NCBI RefSeq assembly: GCF_001808705.1
Contig: NZ_KV794251.1
Coordinates: 491 to 61,441, forward strand
From: Streptococcus sp. HMSC074B11
GTDB taxonomy: Bacteria; Bacillota; Bacilli; Lactobacillales; Streptococcaceae
Length of the DNA: 60,951 nt
Reading direction: 5' to 3'
Part shown: positions 18,029-27,344 of the stretch, one piece after another
How positions within the stretch are numbered: position 1 is the stretch's first letter
How the letters are laid out: every line of letters starts with the position of its first letter
Translations under genes and position numbers: made by a program
The notes under the pieces: generated by a model
What the model was told of the DNA's origin: nothing
Seen by the model: the letters and a program-made list of their open reading frames with translations, nothing else
Database searches by the model: none

Positions 18029-18049
18029 TTATTTTTTTAGTGATATAAT
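18022..18049 (+). promoter_or_regulatory. nrdD promoter
   Basis: TTGATT at 18022-18027, a 16-bp spacer and TATAAT at 18044-18049. The -35 lies inside the second NrdR-like box, the arrangement expected for repression. Confidence 0.6.
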
Positions 18050-18085
18050 ACTTTTTAGATAATAGTTTTAGAAAAGAGCCTGGAT

Positions 18086-20293
18086 ATGATTGTATTAGAA
18101 GAGAAAATAAGCCCTGATCCAACCTTATTCGTTGAAAAGCGCGACGGTAGACGCGTCATTTTTGATGTAGATAAGATTGATAAAGCCTTACACAAGGCTG
18201 CAGAAAAAGTCATGGATGTAACCCCCTTGGTAGAAAAGCGTCTTAATACTCTAATTGAACGTATTGTAGAAGAGATTCATAGTCGCTTTCCTCAAGGTGT
18301 AAAAATTTATGAAATCCAAAACATCGTAGAACATGAGTTATTGGAAGCTAAAGAATATGCCTTGGCAGAGGAATATATCACTTATCGAACTCAAAGGGAT
18401 TTTGAGCGCTCAAAAGCAACAGATATCAACTTCAGTATCCATAAACTTCTCAACAAAGATCAGGCAGTTGTCAATGAGAATGCTAATAAAGATAGTGATG
18501 TTTTTAATACCCAGCGTGATTTGACGGCGGGGATTGTTGGGAAATCAATCGGTCTTCAAATGCTTCCTAAGCACGTGGCTAATGCCCACCAAAAAGGGGA
18601 TATCCACTATCACGATTTGGATTACAGCCCCTACACGCCTATGACCAACTGCTGTTTGATTGATTTCAAGGGCATGTTGGAAAATGGTTTTAAGATTGGG
18701 AATGCTGAGGTAGAGAGTCCCAAGTCTATCCAAACTGCGACAGCGCAGATTTCACAAATCATCGCTAACGTTGCATCAAGTCAGTATGGAGGCTGTTCAG
18801 CAGACCGTATCGATGAAGTCTTGGCTCCTTATGCAGAAAAAAATTACCAAAAACACCTCAAAGATGCAGAGGAATGGGTACTACCTGACAAGCGTGAGGA
18901 GTACGCCTGGAAGAAAACCCAAAAAGATATCTATGATGCTATGCAATCTCTAGAGTATGAAATCAATACTCTCTTCACTTCAAATGGGCAAACGCCCTTT
19001 ACTTCTCTTGGTTTTGGTCTAGGAACCAATCGTTTTGAACGCGAAATTCAAAAGGCTATCTTGAACATTCGAATCAAGGGGTTGGGATCAGAACACCGTA
19101 CAGCTATCTTCCCTAAATTGATCTTCGCTCTTAAAAGAGGACTTAATCTGGAGGAAGGTTCACCTAACTACGACATCAAGCAGTTGGCGCTCGAATGCGC
19201 AACTAAACGGATGTACCCAGATGTCTTGTCTTACGATAAGATTATCGAATTGACAGGTTCCTTCAAGGTTCCGATGGGATGTCGTTCATTCCTTCAAGGA
19301 TGGAAGGATGAAAATGGAGTTGAAGTTAACTCTGGCCGTATGAACCTAGGGGTCGTGACGGTCAATCTGCCTCGTATTGCTCTCGAATCCGAAGGCGACA
19401 TGAATAAGTTCTGGGAAATTTTCAACGAGCGCATGAATATTGCTGAAGATGCTCTAGTTTATCGTGTAGAAAGAACCAAGGAAGCCACTCCAGCTAATGC
19501 ACCAATTCTTTATCAATATGGTGCCTTCGGACGTCGTCTTGGTAAAGAAGAAAGTGTTGACGAGCTCTTTAATAACCGTCGTGCTACTGTTTCGCTTGGT
19601 TACATTGGACTTTATGAAGTAGCGACAGTATTCTTTGGCAACAATTGGGAAACCAATCCAGAAGCTAAAGAATTCACCCTTGATATCATTCGAGATATGA
19701 AACATCGAGTGGAAGAGTGGTCAGACCAATATGGGTATCACTTCTCTATTTATTCAACACCGTCTGAAAGTCTGACAGACCGCTTCTGTCGTTTGGATAC
19801 AGAGAAATTTGGCTCTATTCCAGACATTACTGATAAAGAATACTACACAAATTCCTTCCATTATGATGTGCGTAAAAATCCAACTCCTTTTGAAAAACTA
19901 GATTTTGAAAAAGTTTATCCAGAAGCGGGTGCATCAGGTGGCTTCATCCACTACTGTGAGTATCCAGTTCTTCAACAAAATCCAAAGGCCTTGGAAGCTG
20001 TTTGGGATTATGCTTATGACCGTGTAGGTTATCTCGGAACCAATACTCCAATTGACCGCTGTTACAAGTGTGATTTTGAAGGAGATTTTGAGCCGACAGA
20101 GAGAGGATTTGCTTGTCCTAACTGTGGGAATAATGATCCTAAAACAGTAGATGTTGTTAAACGGACCTGTGGTTATCTTGGAAATCCACAAGCTCGTCCG
20201 ATGGTTAATGGACGTCATAAGGAAATTGCTGCGCGTGTCAAACACATGAACGGTTCTACTATCAAAACAGCAGGACATGAAGTAAGAAGTTAG
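18086..20293 (+). CDS. nrdD: Anaerobic ribonucleoside-triphosphate reductase
   Basis: A 735-residue class III ribonucleotide reductase that makes dNTPs without oxygen. An N-terminal ATP-cone (about residues 12-105) senses dATP/ATP. An active-site Cys lies in MGCRSFLQGW (near 397). Four zinc Cys occur as CYKC and CPNC near 660-680, and the glycyl-radical segment RTCGYLGN is at about 693-700. The radical is generated by NrdG, encoded 0.7 kb downstream. GAGCC is only a weak ribosome-binding site before the ATG. Probable NrdR control at the promoter. Confidence 0.95.
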   Translation: MIVLEEKISPDPTLFVEKRDGRRVIFDVDKIDKALHKAAEKVMDVTPLVEKRLNTLIERIVEEIHSRFPQGVKIYEIQNIVEHELLEAKEYALAEEYITYRTQRDFERSKATDINFSIHKLLNKDQAVVNENANKDSDVFNTQRDLTAGIVGKSIGLQMLPKHVANAHQKGDIHYHDLDYSPYTPMTNCCLIDFKGMLENGFKIGNAEVESPKSIQTATAQISQIIANVASSQYGGCSADRIDEVLAPYAEKNYQKHLKDAEEWVLPDKREEYAWKKTQKDIYDAMQSLEYEINTLFTSNGQTPFTSLGFGLGTNRFEREIQKAILNIRIKGLGSEHRTAIFPKLIFALKRGLNLEEGSPNYDIKQLALECATKRMYPDVLSYDKIIELTGSFKVPMGCRSFLQGWKDENGVEVNSGRMNLGVVTVNLPRIALESEGDMNKFWEIFNERMNIAEDALVYRVERTKEATPANAPILYQYGAFGRRLGKEESVDELFNNRRATVSLGYIGLYEVATVFFGNNWETNPEAKEFTLDIIRDMKHRVEEWSDQYGYHFSIYSTPSESLTDRFCRLDTEKFGSIPDITDKEYYTNSFHYDVRKNPTPFEKLDFEKVYPEAGASGGFIHYCEYPVLQQNPKALEAVWDYAYDRVGYLGTNTPIDRCYKCDFEGDFEPTERGFACPNCGNNDPKTVDVVKRTCGYLGNPQARPMVNGRHKEIAARVKHMNGSTIKTAGHEVRS

Positions 20294-20304
20294 AAAGAAA
20301 TAGA

Positions 20305-20445
20305 ATGGGAAAATATCAATTAGACGATAAGGGCAAGGCCTTGGTTCAACGGTTCCACGAGAAACATTCAAAGGGTGGAGTCAATAAAAAAGACCGAGTG
20401 GCTAGCCTAAAAGAGCAATTTTTAAATAAGAATAAGAAAAAGTGA
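20305..20445 (+). CDS. 46-residue basic protein of the nrd operon
   Basis: A short frame 11 bp after nrdD, with AGAAAG before the ATG. The product is very basic (KHSKGGVNKKDRV and a LNKNKKK tail), with no membrane segment. A small ORF of this size occupies the same site in pneumococcus as I recall, which supports coding. Its TGA stop lies inside the stem of the following hairpin. Function unknown; a role linked to NrdD is suggested only by position. Confidence 0.7.
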   Translation: MGKYQLDDKGKALVQRFHEKHSKGGVNKKDRVASLKEQFLNKNKKK

Positions 20446-20464
20446 GAGTCCGCTCTCGCTTTTC
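20442..20464 (+). terminator. Hairpin after the 46-aa gene
   Basis: GTGAGAG / CTCTCGC (one wobble) with TTTTCT. The upstream stop codon is within the stem. Genes beyond lie close, so it may only attenuate. Confidence 0.65.
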
Positions 20465-20482
20465 TCTTAGTTGGAGGTAAAG

Positions 20483-20983
20483 ATGATACTACGCAGACCG
20501 ACATTGGCAGATAAAGAAACAGTTTTAGAGATGCTGGCAGAGTTTGAAAAAAGCCAATCAGCCCACGATGGCGGCTTTTGGGATACTGAGAACTTTGACT
20601 ACGAAAAGTGGTTGGAAACTAACAATAATAAAGAAATGGGAATAGGATTGCCGGAAAATCGTGTTCCTTCTATTCAATTTGTATCATTTGATGATGTAGG
20701 TCGTGCTCTAGGATTTTTGAATCTGCGATTGAGACTAAATGAGGGCTTGCTGAATCATGCTGGCCATATTGGCTATTCCATCCGACCGTCTGAAAGAGGC
20801 AAGGGCTACGCCAAAGAGTCCCTCCGACAAGGTCTACAAATTGCTAAGGAAAAGAATATCAAACGAGCGCTTGTGACTTGCAGCACGGAAAATCCTGCCA
20901 GCCGAGCTGTTATTTTAGCTAACGGTGGTGTCTATGAGGATGTTCGTAATGGAACGGAGCGCTATTGGATAGAGTTGGAGTAG
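20483..20983 (+). CDS. GNAT-family N-acetyltransferase
   Basis: A 166-residue acetyltransferase. The acetyl-CoA site is in the GYSIRPSERGKGYAKESLRQ region (about residues 99-118; Q/R-x-x-G-x-G/A pattern as RGKGYA). The open frame begins at a TTG at 20471, but the ATG at 20483 follows GGAGG at correct spacing. The substrate is unknown. It lies between the nrdD and nrdG genes, four bases before nrdG, so it is co-transcribed with the anaerobic reductase. Confidence 0.87.
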   Translation: MILRRPTLADKETVLEMLAEFEKSQSAHDGGFWDTENFDYEKWLETNNNKEMGIGLPENRVPSIQFVSFDDVGRALGFLNLRLRLNEGLLNHAGHIGYSIRPSERGKGYAKESLRQGLQIAKEKNIKRALVTCSTENPASRAVILANGGVYEDVRNGTERYWIELE

Positions 20984-20987
20984 AAGG

Positions 20988-21584
20988 ATGACATGGAATA
21001 CACCAAAGCCTGGCGAGTGGAAGAGTGAAGAACTCAGTCAAGGGCGCATCATTGACTACAAGGCTTTTAACTTTGTCGATGGAGAGGGAGTGCGCAATTC
21101 TCTCTATGTAGCAGGTTGTATGTTTCACTGTGAGGGCTGTTATAATGTTGCGACCTGGTCTTTCAATGCTGGTATCCCATATACGCCAGAGTTAGAAGAA
21201 CAAATCATGACAGATCTGGCCCAACCCTATGTTCAAGGATTGACTTTATTAGGAGGAGAGCCTTTCCTCAATACAGGTATTCTTTTGCCCCTTGTAAAAC
21301 GCATCCGGAAAGAATTGCCAGAAAAAGACATCTGGTCTTGGACAGGATACACCTGGGAAGAAATGATGTTGGAGACGCCTGATAAACTAGAACTTTTATC
21401 CCTGATTGATATCCTGGTAGATGGTCGCTATGATAAAAGTAAGCGTAATCTCATGCTTCAGTTCCGTGGCTCTTCCAACCAACGGATTATCGATGTGCAA
21501 AAGTCTCTCCAAAGTGGAAAGGTAGTCATTTGGGACAAGCTTAACGATGGAAAAGAAAGCTATGAACAGGTGAAGAGAGAATGA
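20988..21584 (+). CDS. nrdG: Anaerobic ribonucleotide reductase activase
   Basis: A 198-residue radical-SAM enzyme that generates the glycyl radical in NrdD. The cluster motif is CMFHCEGC (Cys-x3-Cys-x2-Cys, near residues 44-51), followed by the LTLLGGEPFL SAM-binding segment near 84-93. The start is four bases after the acetyltransferase stop, with a partial AGAAGG site. Its stop codon overlaps an ATG (ATGA), implying coupled translation with the following kinase frame. Confidence 0.94.
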   Translation: MTWNTPKPGEWKSEELSQGRIIDYKAFNFVDGEGVRNSLYVAGCMFHCEGCYNVATWSFNAGIPYTPELEEQIMTDLAQPYVQGLTLLGGEPFLNTGILLPLVKRIRKELPEKDIWSWTGYTWEEMMLETPDKLELLSLIDILVDGRYDKSKRNLMLQFRGSSNQRIIDVQKSLQSGKVVIWDKLNDGKESYEQVKRE

Positions 21585-22203
21585 AGAAAAAGACTTAATA
21601 GAACAACTGGTCTCAGAGATAGAAACTGGAAAAGTAAAAACACTGGGTATCTACGGCCATGGAGCTTCAGGAAAATCAACTTTTGCTCAAGAATTGTACC
21701 AAGAACTTGATTCCCAAAAGGTAAATTTACTAGAGACAGATCCCTATATTACTTCAGGACGACAATTAGTGGTACCTAAAGAGACACCAGACCAAAAGGT
21801 GACAGCATGTTTACCGGTAGCACATGAACTGGCAAGTTTGCAGAGAGATATTCTGGCCTTGCAAGCGGATATGGATGTCTTGACAATCGAAGAACCTTGG
21901 AAGGCTAGTGAGGTCTTATCGGGAGCAAAACCGATTCTGATAGTCGAAGGGATGTCTGTGGGTTTTCTACCCAAGGAACTCTTTGACAAAACCATCTGTT
22001 TCTACACGGATGAAGAGACAGAATTAAAGAGGCGTCTATCTCGAGATACGGCTGTGAGAAATGGCGATGCATCCTTTATATTGGCTAGTCAGCAGATGAG
22101 ACGAGAGCAGTATCTGCAATACTATAAAGAAACCGAGTCAAAAGCAGATATCTTGATAAATCAATCGAATGATACATTTCAAATTAAAACTAACATTATA
22201 TAG
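21581..22203 (+). pseudogene. P-loop (uridine-kinase-like) gene with apparent 1-nt frameshift near its start
   Basis: The frame from 21574 to 22203 encodes a P-loop protein with Walker A GHGASGKST near its N-terminus and a kinase-like body (LLETDPYITSGR, then ILIVEGMSVGFLPKELF). This frame has no ATG, GTG or TTG before the Walker motif. The natural start is the ATG at 21581 that overlaps the nrdG stop, but that frame stops after five codons. One extra A in the run of five at 21587-21591 would join them (M-K-K-K-D-L-I-E...). The TTG at 21694 would remove the Walker A motif. It is either a true indel, an error in the sequence, or a non-standard start. The rest of the gene looks intact. Confidence 0.65.
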
Positions 22204-22303
22204 AAGAAAAGTCAGATAATTCAGCACTTAAATATGCAAATTTATTAAAATGGAATAAGAAAACAGTTTCATCTAAAAAATTTAAAAAAACCTGTCAAAT
22301 CCC

Positions 22304-22332
22304 TTGCAATCGCAGGGGCTTTGTGTTATTCT
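22304..22332 (+). promoter_or_regulatory. S10 operon promoter
   Basis: TTGCAA at 22304-22309, a 17-bp spacer and TATTCT at 22327-22332, followed by a structured leader of about 130 nt before rpsJ. Confidence 0.7.
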
Positions 22333-22339
22333 ATTATGG

Positions 22340-22436
22340 TGCTGTAAATTACAGCTTTAGCTTTGATGCAAGAGGTTGCGACACGCTCGGTTGCATTGCC
22401 ACGCAACGCGCGTCGGTTTTCTTGTGGAGCTAGCCT
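22340..22436 (+). ncRNA. Structured mRNA leader of the S10 operon
   Basis: A perfect hairpin GCTGTAA / TTACAGC (22341-22355) is followed by a nested structure: TAGCT and GCAAG pair with CTTGT and AGCTA; inside, CGAC (22379-22382) pairs with GTCG (22412-22415), and GTTGC pairs with GCAAC (22390-22394 with 22403-22407). Leaders of ribosomal protein operons often bind an encoded ribosomal protein for feedback control. No exact leader family was recognised. Confidence 0.6.
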
Positions 22437-22467
22437 ATTATCTTAAATAGACGAAAAGGAGAAAAAG

Positions 22468-22776
22468 ATGGCAAACAAAAAAATCCGTATCCGTTTGAAA
22501 GCTTACGAACACCGTACGCTTGACACAGCGGCTGCAAAAATCGTAGAATCAGCTACTCGTACAGGTGCACAAGTTGCGGGTCCAATCCCACTTCCAACTG
22601 AGCGTAGCCTCTACACAATCATTCGTGCGACTCACAAATACAAAGACTCTCGCGAACAATTTGAAATGCGTACACACAAACGTTTGATCGATATCGTTAA
22701 CCCAACTCAAAAAACAGTTGACGCTTTGATGAAATTGGATCTTCCAAGTGGTGTAAACGTAGAAATCAAACTTTAA
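22468..22776 (+). CDS. rpsJ: 30S ribosomal protein S10
   Basis: A 102-residue ribosomal protein, first gene of the S10 cluster. It contains the conserved [14 protein letters not shown] start and the [16 protein letters not shown] segment (about 38-53). The same protein is NusE, part of the antitermination complex. AAAGGAG precedes the ATG. The 82-bp gap to rplC carries a small GAGC...GCTC hairpin. Confidence 0.97.
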
Positions 22777-22858
22777 TCTAAAGCTTGATAACTTGAGCAT
22801 AAAAAACGCTCGTTAAAAACTTTTTGAATAAAAAATATAGAAAAGGAACTATTTTCTC

Positions 22859-23485
22859 ATGACAAAAGGAATCTTAGGGAAAAAAGTGGGAATGACTCAA
22901 ATCTTCACTGAAGCTGGCGAATTGATCCCTGTAACAGTTATTGAAGCAACTCCAAACGTTGTTCTTCAAGTTAAAACTGTTGAAACAGACGGATACAACG
23001 CTATCCAAGTTGGTTTCGATGACAAACGCGAAGTATTGAGCAACAAACCTGCTAAAGGACATGTAGCAAAAGCTAACACGGCTCCTAAGCGCTTCATTCG
23101 TGAATTCAAAAACGTTGAAGGCTTGGAAGTTGGTGCTGAAATCACAGTTGAAACATTCGCAGCTGGAGACGTTGTTGACGTAACTGGTACTTCTAAGGGT
23201 AAAGGTTTCCAAGGTGTTATCAAACGCCACGGACAATCACGTGGACCTATGGCTCACGGTTCTCGCTACCACCGTCGTCCAGGTTCTATGGGACCTGTTG
23301 CACCTAACCGCGTATTCAAAGGTAAAAACCTTGCAGGACGTATGGGTGGCGACCGTGTAACAATTCAAAACCTTGAAGTTGTACAAGTTGTTCCAGAAAA
23401 GAACGTTATCCTTATCAAGGGTAACGTACCAGGTGCTAAGAAATCTCTTATCACTATCAAATCAGCAGTTAAAGCTGGTAAATAA
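22859..23485 (+). CDS. rplC: 50S ribosomal protein L3
   Basis: A 208-residue ribosomal protein with the L3 N-terminus [13 protein letters not shown] and the conserved central loop [17 protein letters not shown]-like segment near 128-145. It binds 23S rRNA near the peptidyl-transferase centre. AAAGGA lies upstream of the ATG. Normal length. Confidence 0.97.
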
Positions 23486-23509
23486 TAAGGAAAGGGGAAT
23501 ACAGTCAAA

Positions 23510-24133
23510 ATGGCAAATGTAACATTATTCGACCAAACTGGTAAACAAGCGGGCGAAGTTGTTCTTAACGATGCAATCTTTGGTATCGAACCAAACCAAT
23601 CTGTTGTGTTTGATGTCATCATCAGCCAACGTGCTAGCCTTCGTCAAGGAACTCACGCTGTTAAAAACCGTTCAGCCGTTTCAGGTGGCGGACGCAAACC
23701 ATGGCGTCAAAAAGGAACTGGACGTGCTCGTCAAGGTTCTATCCGCTCTCCACAATGGCGTGGTGGTGGAATCGTCTTCGGACCAACTCCACGTAGCTAT
23801 GCGTACAAACTTCCTCAAAAAGTTCGTCGCCTTGCACTAAAATCTGTTTACTCAGAAAAAGTTGCTGAAAACAAATTTGTAGCCGTTGATTCTCTTGAAT
23901 TTACAGCTCCAAAAACTGCTGAATTTGCAAAAGTTCTTGCAGCTTTGAGCATCGATTCTAAAGTCCTTGTTATTCTTGAAGAAGGAAACGAATTCGCAGC
24001 TCTTTCAGCTCGTAACCTTCCAAACGTGAAAGTTGCGACTGCTACAACTGCAAGTGTTCTTGACATCGCAAATAGTGACAAACTTCTTGTTACTCAAGCA
24101 GCTATCTCTAAAATCGAGGAGGTTCTTGCATAA
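23510..24133 (+). CDS. rplD: 50S ribosomal protein L4
   Basis: A 207-residue ribosomal protein with the extended loop [20 protein letters not shown] near residues 50-70, which reaches the peptide exit tunnel. L4 is the S10-operon autoregulator in some bacteria. Its last base is the first base of the rplW ATG region (overlap), so the pair is translationally coupled. Confidence 0.97.
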
Positions 24134-24429
24134 TGAATTTGTATGATGTTATCAAAAAACCTGTAATCACTGAAAGCTCAATGGCTCAACTTGAAGCAGG
24201 AAAATATGTATTTGAAGTTGACACACGTGCGCACAAACTTTTGATCAAGCAAGCTGTTGAAGCTGCTTTCGAAGGTGTTAAAGTTGCAAATGTTAACACA
24301 ATCAACGTAAAACCTAAAGCTAAACGTGTTGGACGTTACACTGGTTTTACTAACAAAACTAAAAAAGCTATCATCACACTTACAGCTGATTCAAAAGCAA
24401 TCGAGTTGTTCGCTGCTGAAGCTGAATAA
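24133..24429 (+). CDS. rplW: 50S ribosomal protein L23
   Basis: A 98-residue ribosomal protein with the conserved [15 protein letters not shown] start. It sits at the tunnel exit and docks signal recognition particle and trigger factor. Overlaps the rplD stop; GGAGG is inside the end of rplD. Confidence 0.97.
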
Positions 24430-24446
24430 TCTAAGGAGGAAATATC

Positions 24447-25280
24447 GTGGGAATTCGTGTTTATAAACCAACAACAAACGGTCGCCGTAATATGACTTCT
24501 TTGGATTTCGCTGAAATCACAACAAGCACACCAGAAAAAACTTTGCTTGTTGCTTTGAAGAGCAAGGCTGGTCGTAACAACAACGGTCGTATCACTGTTC
24601 GTCACCAAGGTGGTGGACACAAACGTTTCTACCGCTTGGTTGACTTTAAACGTAACAAAGATAACGTTGAAGCAGTTGTTAAAACTATCGAGTACGATCC
24701 AAACCGTTCTGCAAACATCGCTCTTGTGCACTACACTGACGGTGTGAAAGCATACATCATCGCTCCAAAAGGTCTTGAAGTTGGTCAACGTATCGTTTCA
24801 GGCCCTGAAGCTGATATCAAAGTAGGTAACGCTCTTCCGCTTGCTAACATCCCAGTTGGTACTTTGGTTCACAACATTGAGTTGAAACCAGGTCGTGGTG
24901 GTGAATTGGTTCGTGCTGCTGGAGCTTCTGCTCAAGTATTGGGACAAGAAGGTAAATACGTTCTTGTTCGTCTTCAATCAGGCGAAGTTCGTATGATTCT
25001 TGGAACTTGTCGTGCTACAGTTGGTGTTGTCGGAAACGAACAACATGGACTTGTAAACCTTGGTAAAGCAGGACGTAGCCGTTGGAAAGGTATCCGTCCA
25101 ACAGTTCGTGGTTCTGTAATGAACCCTAACGACCACCCACACGGTGGTGGTGAAGGTAAAGCACCAGTTGGTCGTAAAGCACCATCTACTCCATGGGGCA
25201 AACCTGCTCTTGGTCTTAAAACTCGTAACAAGAAAGCGAAATCTGACAAACTTATCGTTCGTCGTCGCAACGAGAAATAA
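24447..25280 (+). CDS. rplB: 50S ribosomal protein L2
   Basis: A 277-residue protein with a GTG start preceded by AAGGAGG. It has the L2 C-terminal signature [16 protein letters not shown] (around 222-237), which includes the histidine important for peptidyl transfer. Normal length. Followed by an unusual 103-bp hairpin-bearing spacer before rpsS. Confidence 0.97.
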   Translation: MGIRVYKPTTNGRRNMTSLDFAEITTSTPEKTLLVALKSKAGRNNNGRITVRHQGGGHKRFYRLVDFKRNKDNVEAVVKTIEYDPNRSANIALVHYTDGVKAYIIAPKGLEVGQRIVSGPEADIKVGNALPLANIPVGTLVHNIELKPGRGGELVRAAGASAQVLGQEGKYVLVRLQSGEVRMILGTCRATVGVVGNEQHGLVNLGKAGRSRWKGIRPTVRGSVMNPNDHPHGGGEGKAPVGRKAPSTPWGKPALGLKTRNKKAKSDKLIVRRRNEK

Positions 25281-25383
25281 TTTAAAACTAGTCGCTTAAG
25301 CAACTAGAAATTCCGCCAGCTCGGTAGCGCTCCTTGTGAGCGCAAGCCGCTGTGGTACAAAATTTAAAGGAGAAAATATAAAA
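25281..25383 (+). other. Hairpin-bearing spacer between rplB and rpsS
   Basis: 103 bp without a gene. It holds the inverted repeat CTAGT-CGCTTAAGCA-ACTAG, then a hairpin GCGCTC / GAGCGC (around 25328-25344) extended by CCGCCAGC / GCTGTGG. No T-tract follows, so these are not classical terminators. The rpsS ribosome-binding site is at the end. Confidence 0.65.
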
Positions 25384-25665
25384 ATGGGACGCAGTCTTAA
25401 AAAAGGACCTTTCGTCGATGAGCATTTGATGAAAAAAGTTGAAGCTCAAGCTAACGACGAAAAGAAAAAAGTTATCAAAACTTGGTCACGTCGTTCAACG
25501 ATCTTCCCAAGTTTCATTGGTTACACTATCGCAGTTTATGATGGACGTAAACACGTACCTGTTTACATCCAAGAAGACATGGTAGGTCACAAGCTTGGTG
25601 AATTCGCACCAACTCGTACTTACAAAGGTCACGCCGCAGACGACAAGAAGACACGTAGAAAATAA
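25384..25665 (+). CDS. rpsS: 30S ribosomal protein S19
   Basis: A 93-residue ribosomal protein with the standard start [15 protein letters not shown]. The frame extends back to 25336, but the ATG at 25384 follows AAAGGAG and gives the family length. Binds 16S rRNA in the 30S head with S13. Confidence 0.96.
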
Positions 25666-25676
25666 GGAGAACATAA

Positions 25677-26021
25677 ATGGCAGAAATTACTTCAGCTAAA
25701 GCAATGGCTCGCACAGTACGTGTTTCACCTCGTAAATCACGTCTTGTTCTTGACAACATCCGTGGTAAAAGCGTAGCCGATGCAATCGCAATTTTGACAT
25801 TCACTCCAAACAAAGCTGCTGAAATCATCTTGAAAGTTTTGAACTCAGCTGTAGCTAACGCTGAAAACAACTTTGGTTTGGATAAAGCTAACTTGGTAGT
25901 ATCTGAAGCATTCGCAAACGAAGGACCAACTATGAAACGTTTCCGTCCACGTGCGAAAGGTTCAGCTTCACCAATCAACAAACGTACAGCTCACATCACT
26001 GTAGCTGTTGCAGAAAAATAA
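25677..26021 (+). CDS. rplV: 50S ribosomal protein L22
   Basis: A 114-residue ribosomal protein; [17 protein letters not shown] near residues 15-31 and the tunnel-lining hairpin [15 protein letters not shown] near 82-96, where macrolide-resistance changes can occur. No insertion is seen in that loop. Spacing to rpsS is 11 bp. Confidence 0.97.
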   Translation: MAEITSAKAMARTVRVSPRKSRLVLDNIRGKSVADAIAILTFTPNKAAEIILKVLNSAVANAENNFGLDKANLVVSEAFANEGPTMKRFRPRAKGSASPINKRTAHITVAVAEK

Positions 26022-26033
26022 GGAGGTAAAATC

Positions 26034-26687
26034 GTGGGTCAAAAAGTACATCCAATTGGTATGCGTGTCGGCATCATCCGTGATTGGGATGCCAAATGGT
26101 ATGCTGAAAAAGAATACGCGGATTACCTTCATGAAGATCTTGCAATCCGTAAATTCGTTCAAAAAGAACTTGCTGACGCAGCTGTTTCAACTATTGAAAT
26201 CGAACGCGCAGTAAACAAAGTTAACGTTTCACTTCACACTGCTAAACCAGGTATGGTTATCGGTAAAGGTGGTGCTAACGTTGATGCACTTCGTGCTAAA
26301 CTTAACAAATTGACTGGAAAACAAGTACACATCAACATCATCGAAATCAAACAACCTGATTTGGATGCTCACCTTGTTGGTGAAGGAATTGCTCGTCAAT
26401 TGGAGCAACGTGTTGCTTTCCGTCGTGCACAAAAACAAGCAATCCAACGTGCAATGCGTGCTGGAGCTAAAGGAATCAAAACTCAAGTATCAGGTCGTTT
26501 GAACGGTGCAGATATCGCCCGTGCTGAAGGATACTCTGAAGGAACTGTTCCACTTCACACACTTCGTGCAGATATCGATTATGCTTGGGAAGAAGCAGAC
26601 ACTACATACGGTAAACTTGGTGTTAAAGTATGGATCTACCGTGGTGAAGTTCTTCCAGCTCGTAAAAACACTAAAGGAGGTAAATAA
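26034..26687 (+). CDS. rpsC: 30S ribosomal protein S3
   Basis: A 217-residue ribosomal protein with a GTG start after AAGGAGG. The KH domain carries [12 protein letters not shown] (about 69-80), and the C-terminal half has [12 protein letters not shown]. It forms part of the mRNA entry channel. Confidence 0.97.
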
Positions 26688-26690
26688 CCA

Positions 26691-27104
26691 ATGTTAGTAC
26701 CTAAACGTGTTAAACACCGTCGTGAATTCCGTGGTAAAATGCGCGGTGAAGCTAAAGGTGGAAAAGAAGTAGCATTCGGTGAATACGGTCTTCAAGCTAC
26801 AACTAGCCACTGGATCACTAACCGCCAAATCGAAGCTGCTCGTATCGCCATGACTCGTTACATGAAACGTGGTGGTAAAGTTTGGATTAAAATCTTCCCA
26901 CACAAATCATACACAGCTAAGGCTATCGGGGTTCGTATGGGATCTGGTAAAGGGGCACCTGAAGGTTGGGTAGCACCAGTTAAACGTGGTAAAGTAATGT
27001 TTGAAGTTGCAGGTGTATCTGAAGAGATCGCTCGCGAAGCGCTTCGTCTTGCAAGCCACAAATTGCCAGTTAAATGTAAATTCGTAAAACGTGAAGCAGA
27101 ATAA
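26691..27104 (+). CDS. rplP: 50S ribosomal protein L16
   Basis: A 137-residue ribosomal protein with start [17 protein letters not shown] and the conserved [16 protein letters not shown] segment near 60-75. It helps place tRNA in the A site. The spacing of three bases after rpsC implies coupling. Confidence 0.97.
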   Translation: MLVPKRVKHRREFRGKMRGEAKGGKEVAFGEYGLQATTSHWITNRQIEAARIAMTRYMKRGGKVWIKIFPHKSYTAKAIGVRMGSGKGAPEGWVAPVKRGKVMFEVAGVSEEIAREALRLASHKLPVKCKFVKREAE

Positions 27105-27113
27105 GGAGAAGGC

Positions 27114-27320
27114 ATGAAACTTAATGAAGTAAAAGAATTTGTTAAAGAACTTCGTGGTCTTTCTCAAGAAGAACTCGCGAAGCGCGAAAACGAATTGAAA
27201 AAAGAATTGTTTGAACTTCGTTTCCAAGCTGCTACTGGTCAATTAGAACAAACAGCTCGCTTGAAAGAAGTTAAAAAACAAATCGCTCGTATCAAAACAG
27301 TTCAATCTGAAGCGAAATAA
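27114..27320 (+). CDS. rpmC: 50S ribosomal protein L29
   Basis: A 68-residue helical ribosomal protein ([18 protein letters not shown] in the centre), with AAGGAG before the ATG. Binds near the tunnel exit beside L23. Confidence 0.96.
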
Positions 27321-27344
27321 TAGACTAGGGAAGGAGAAATTTCA

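Noticed and set aside
22874-23236. Antisense frames through the ribosomal genes
   Set aside because: Biased codon use of highly expressed genes leaves long open antisense frames; none has translation signals or recognisable products.
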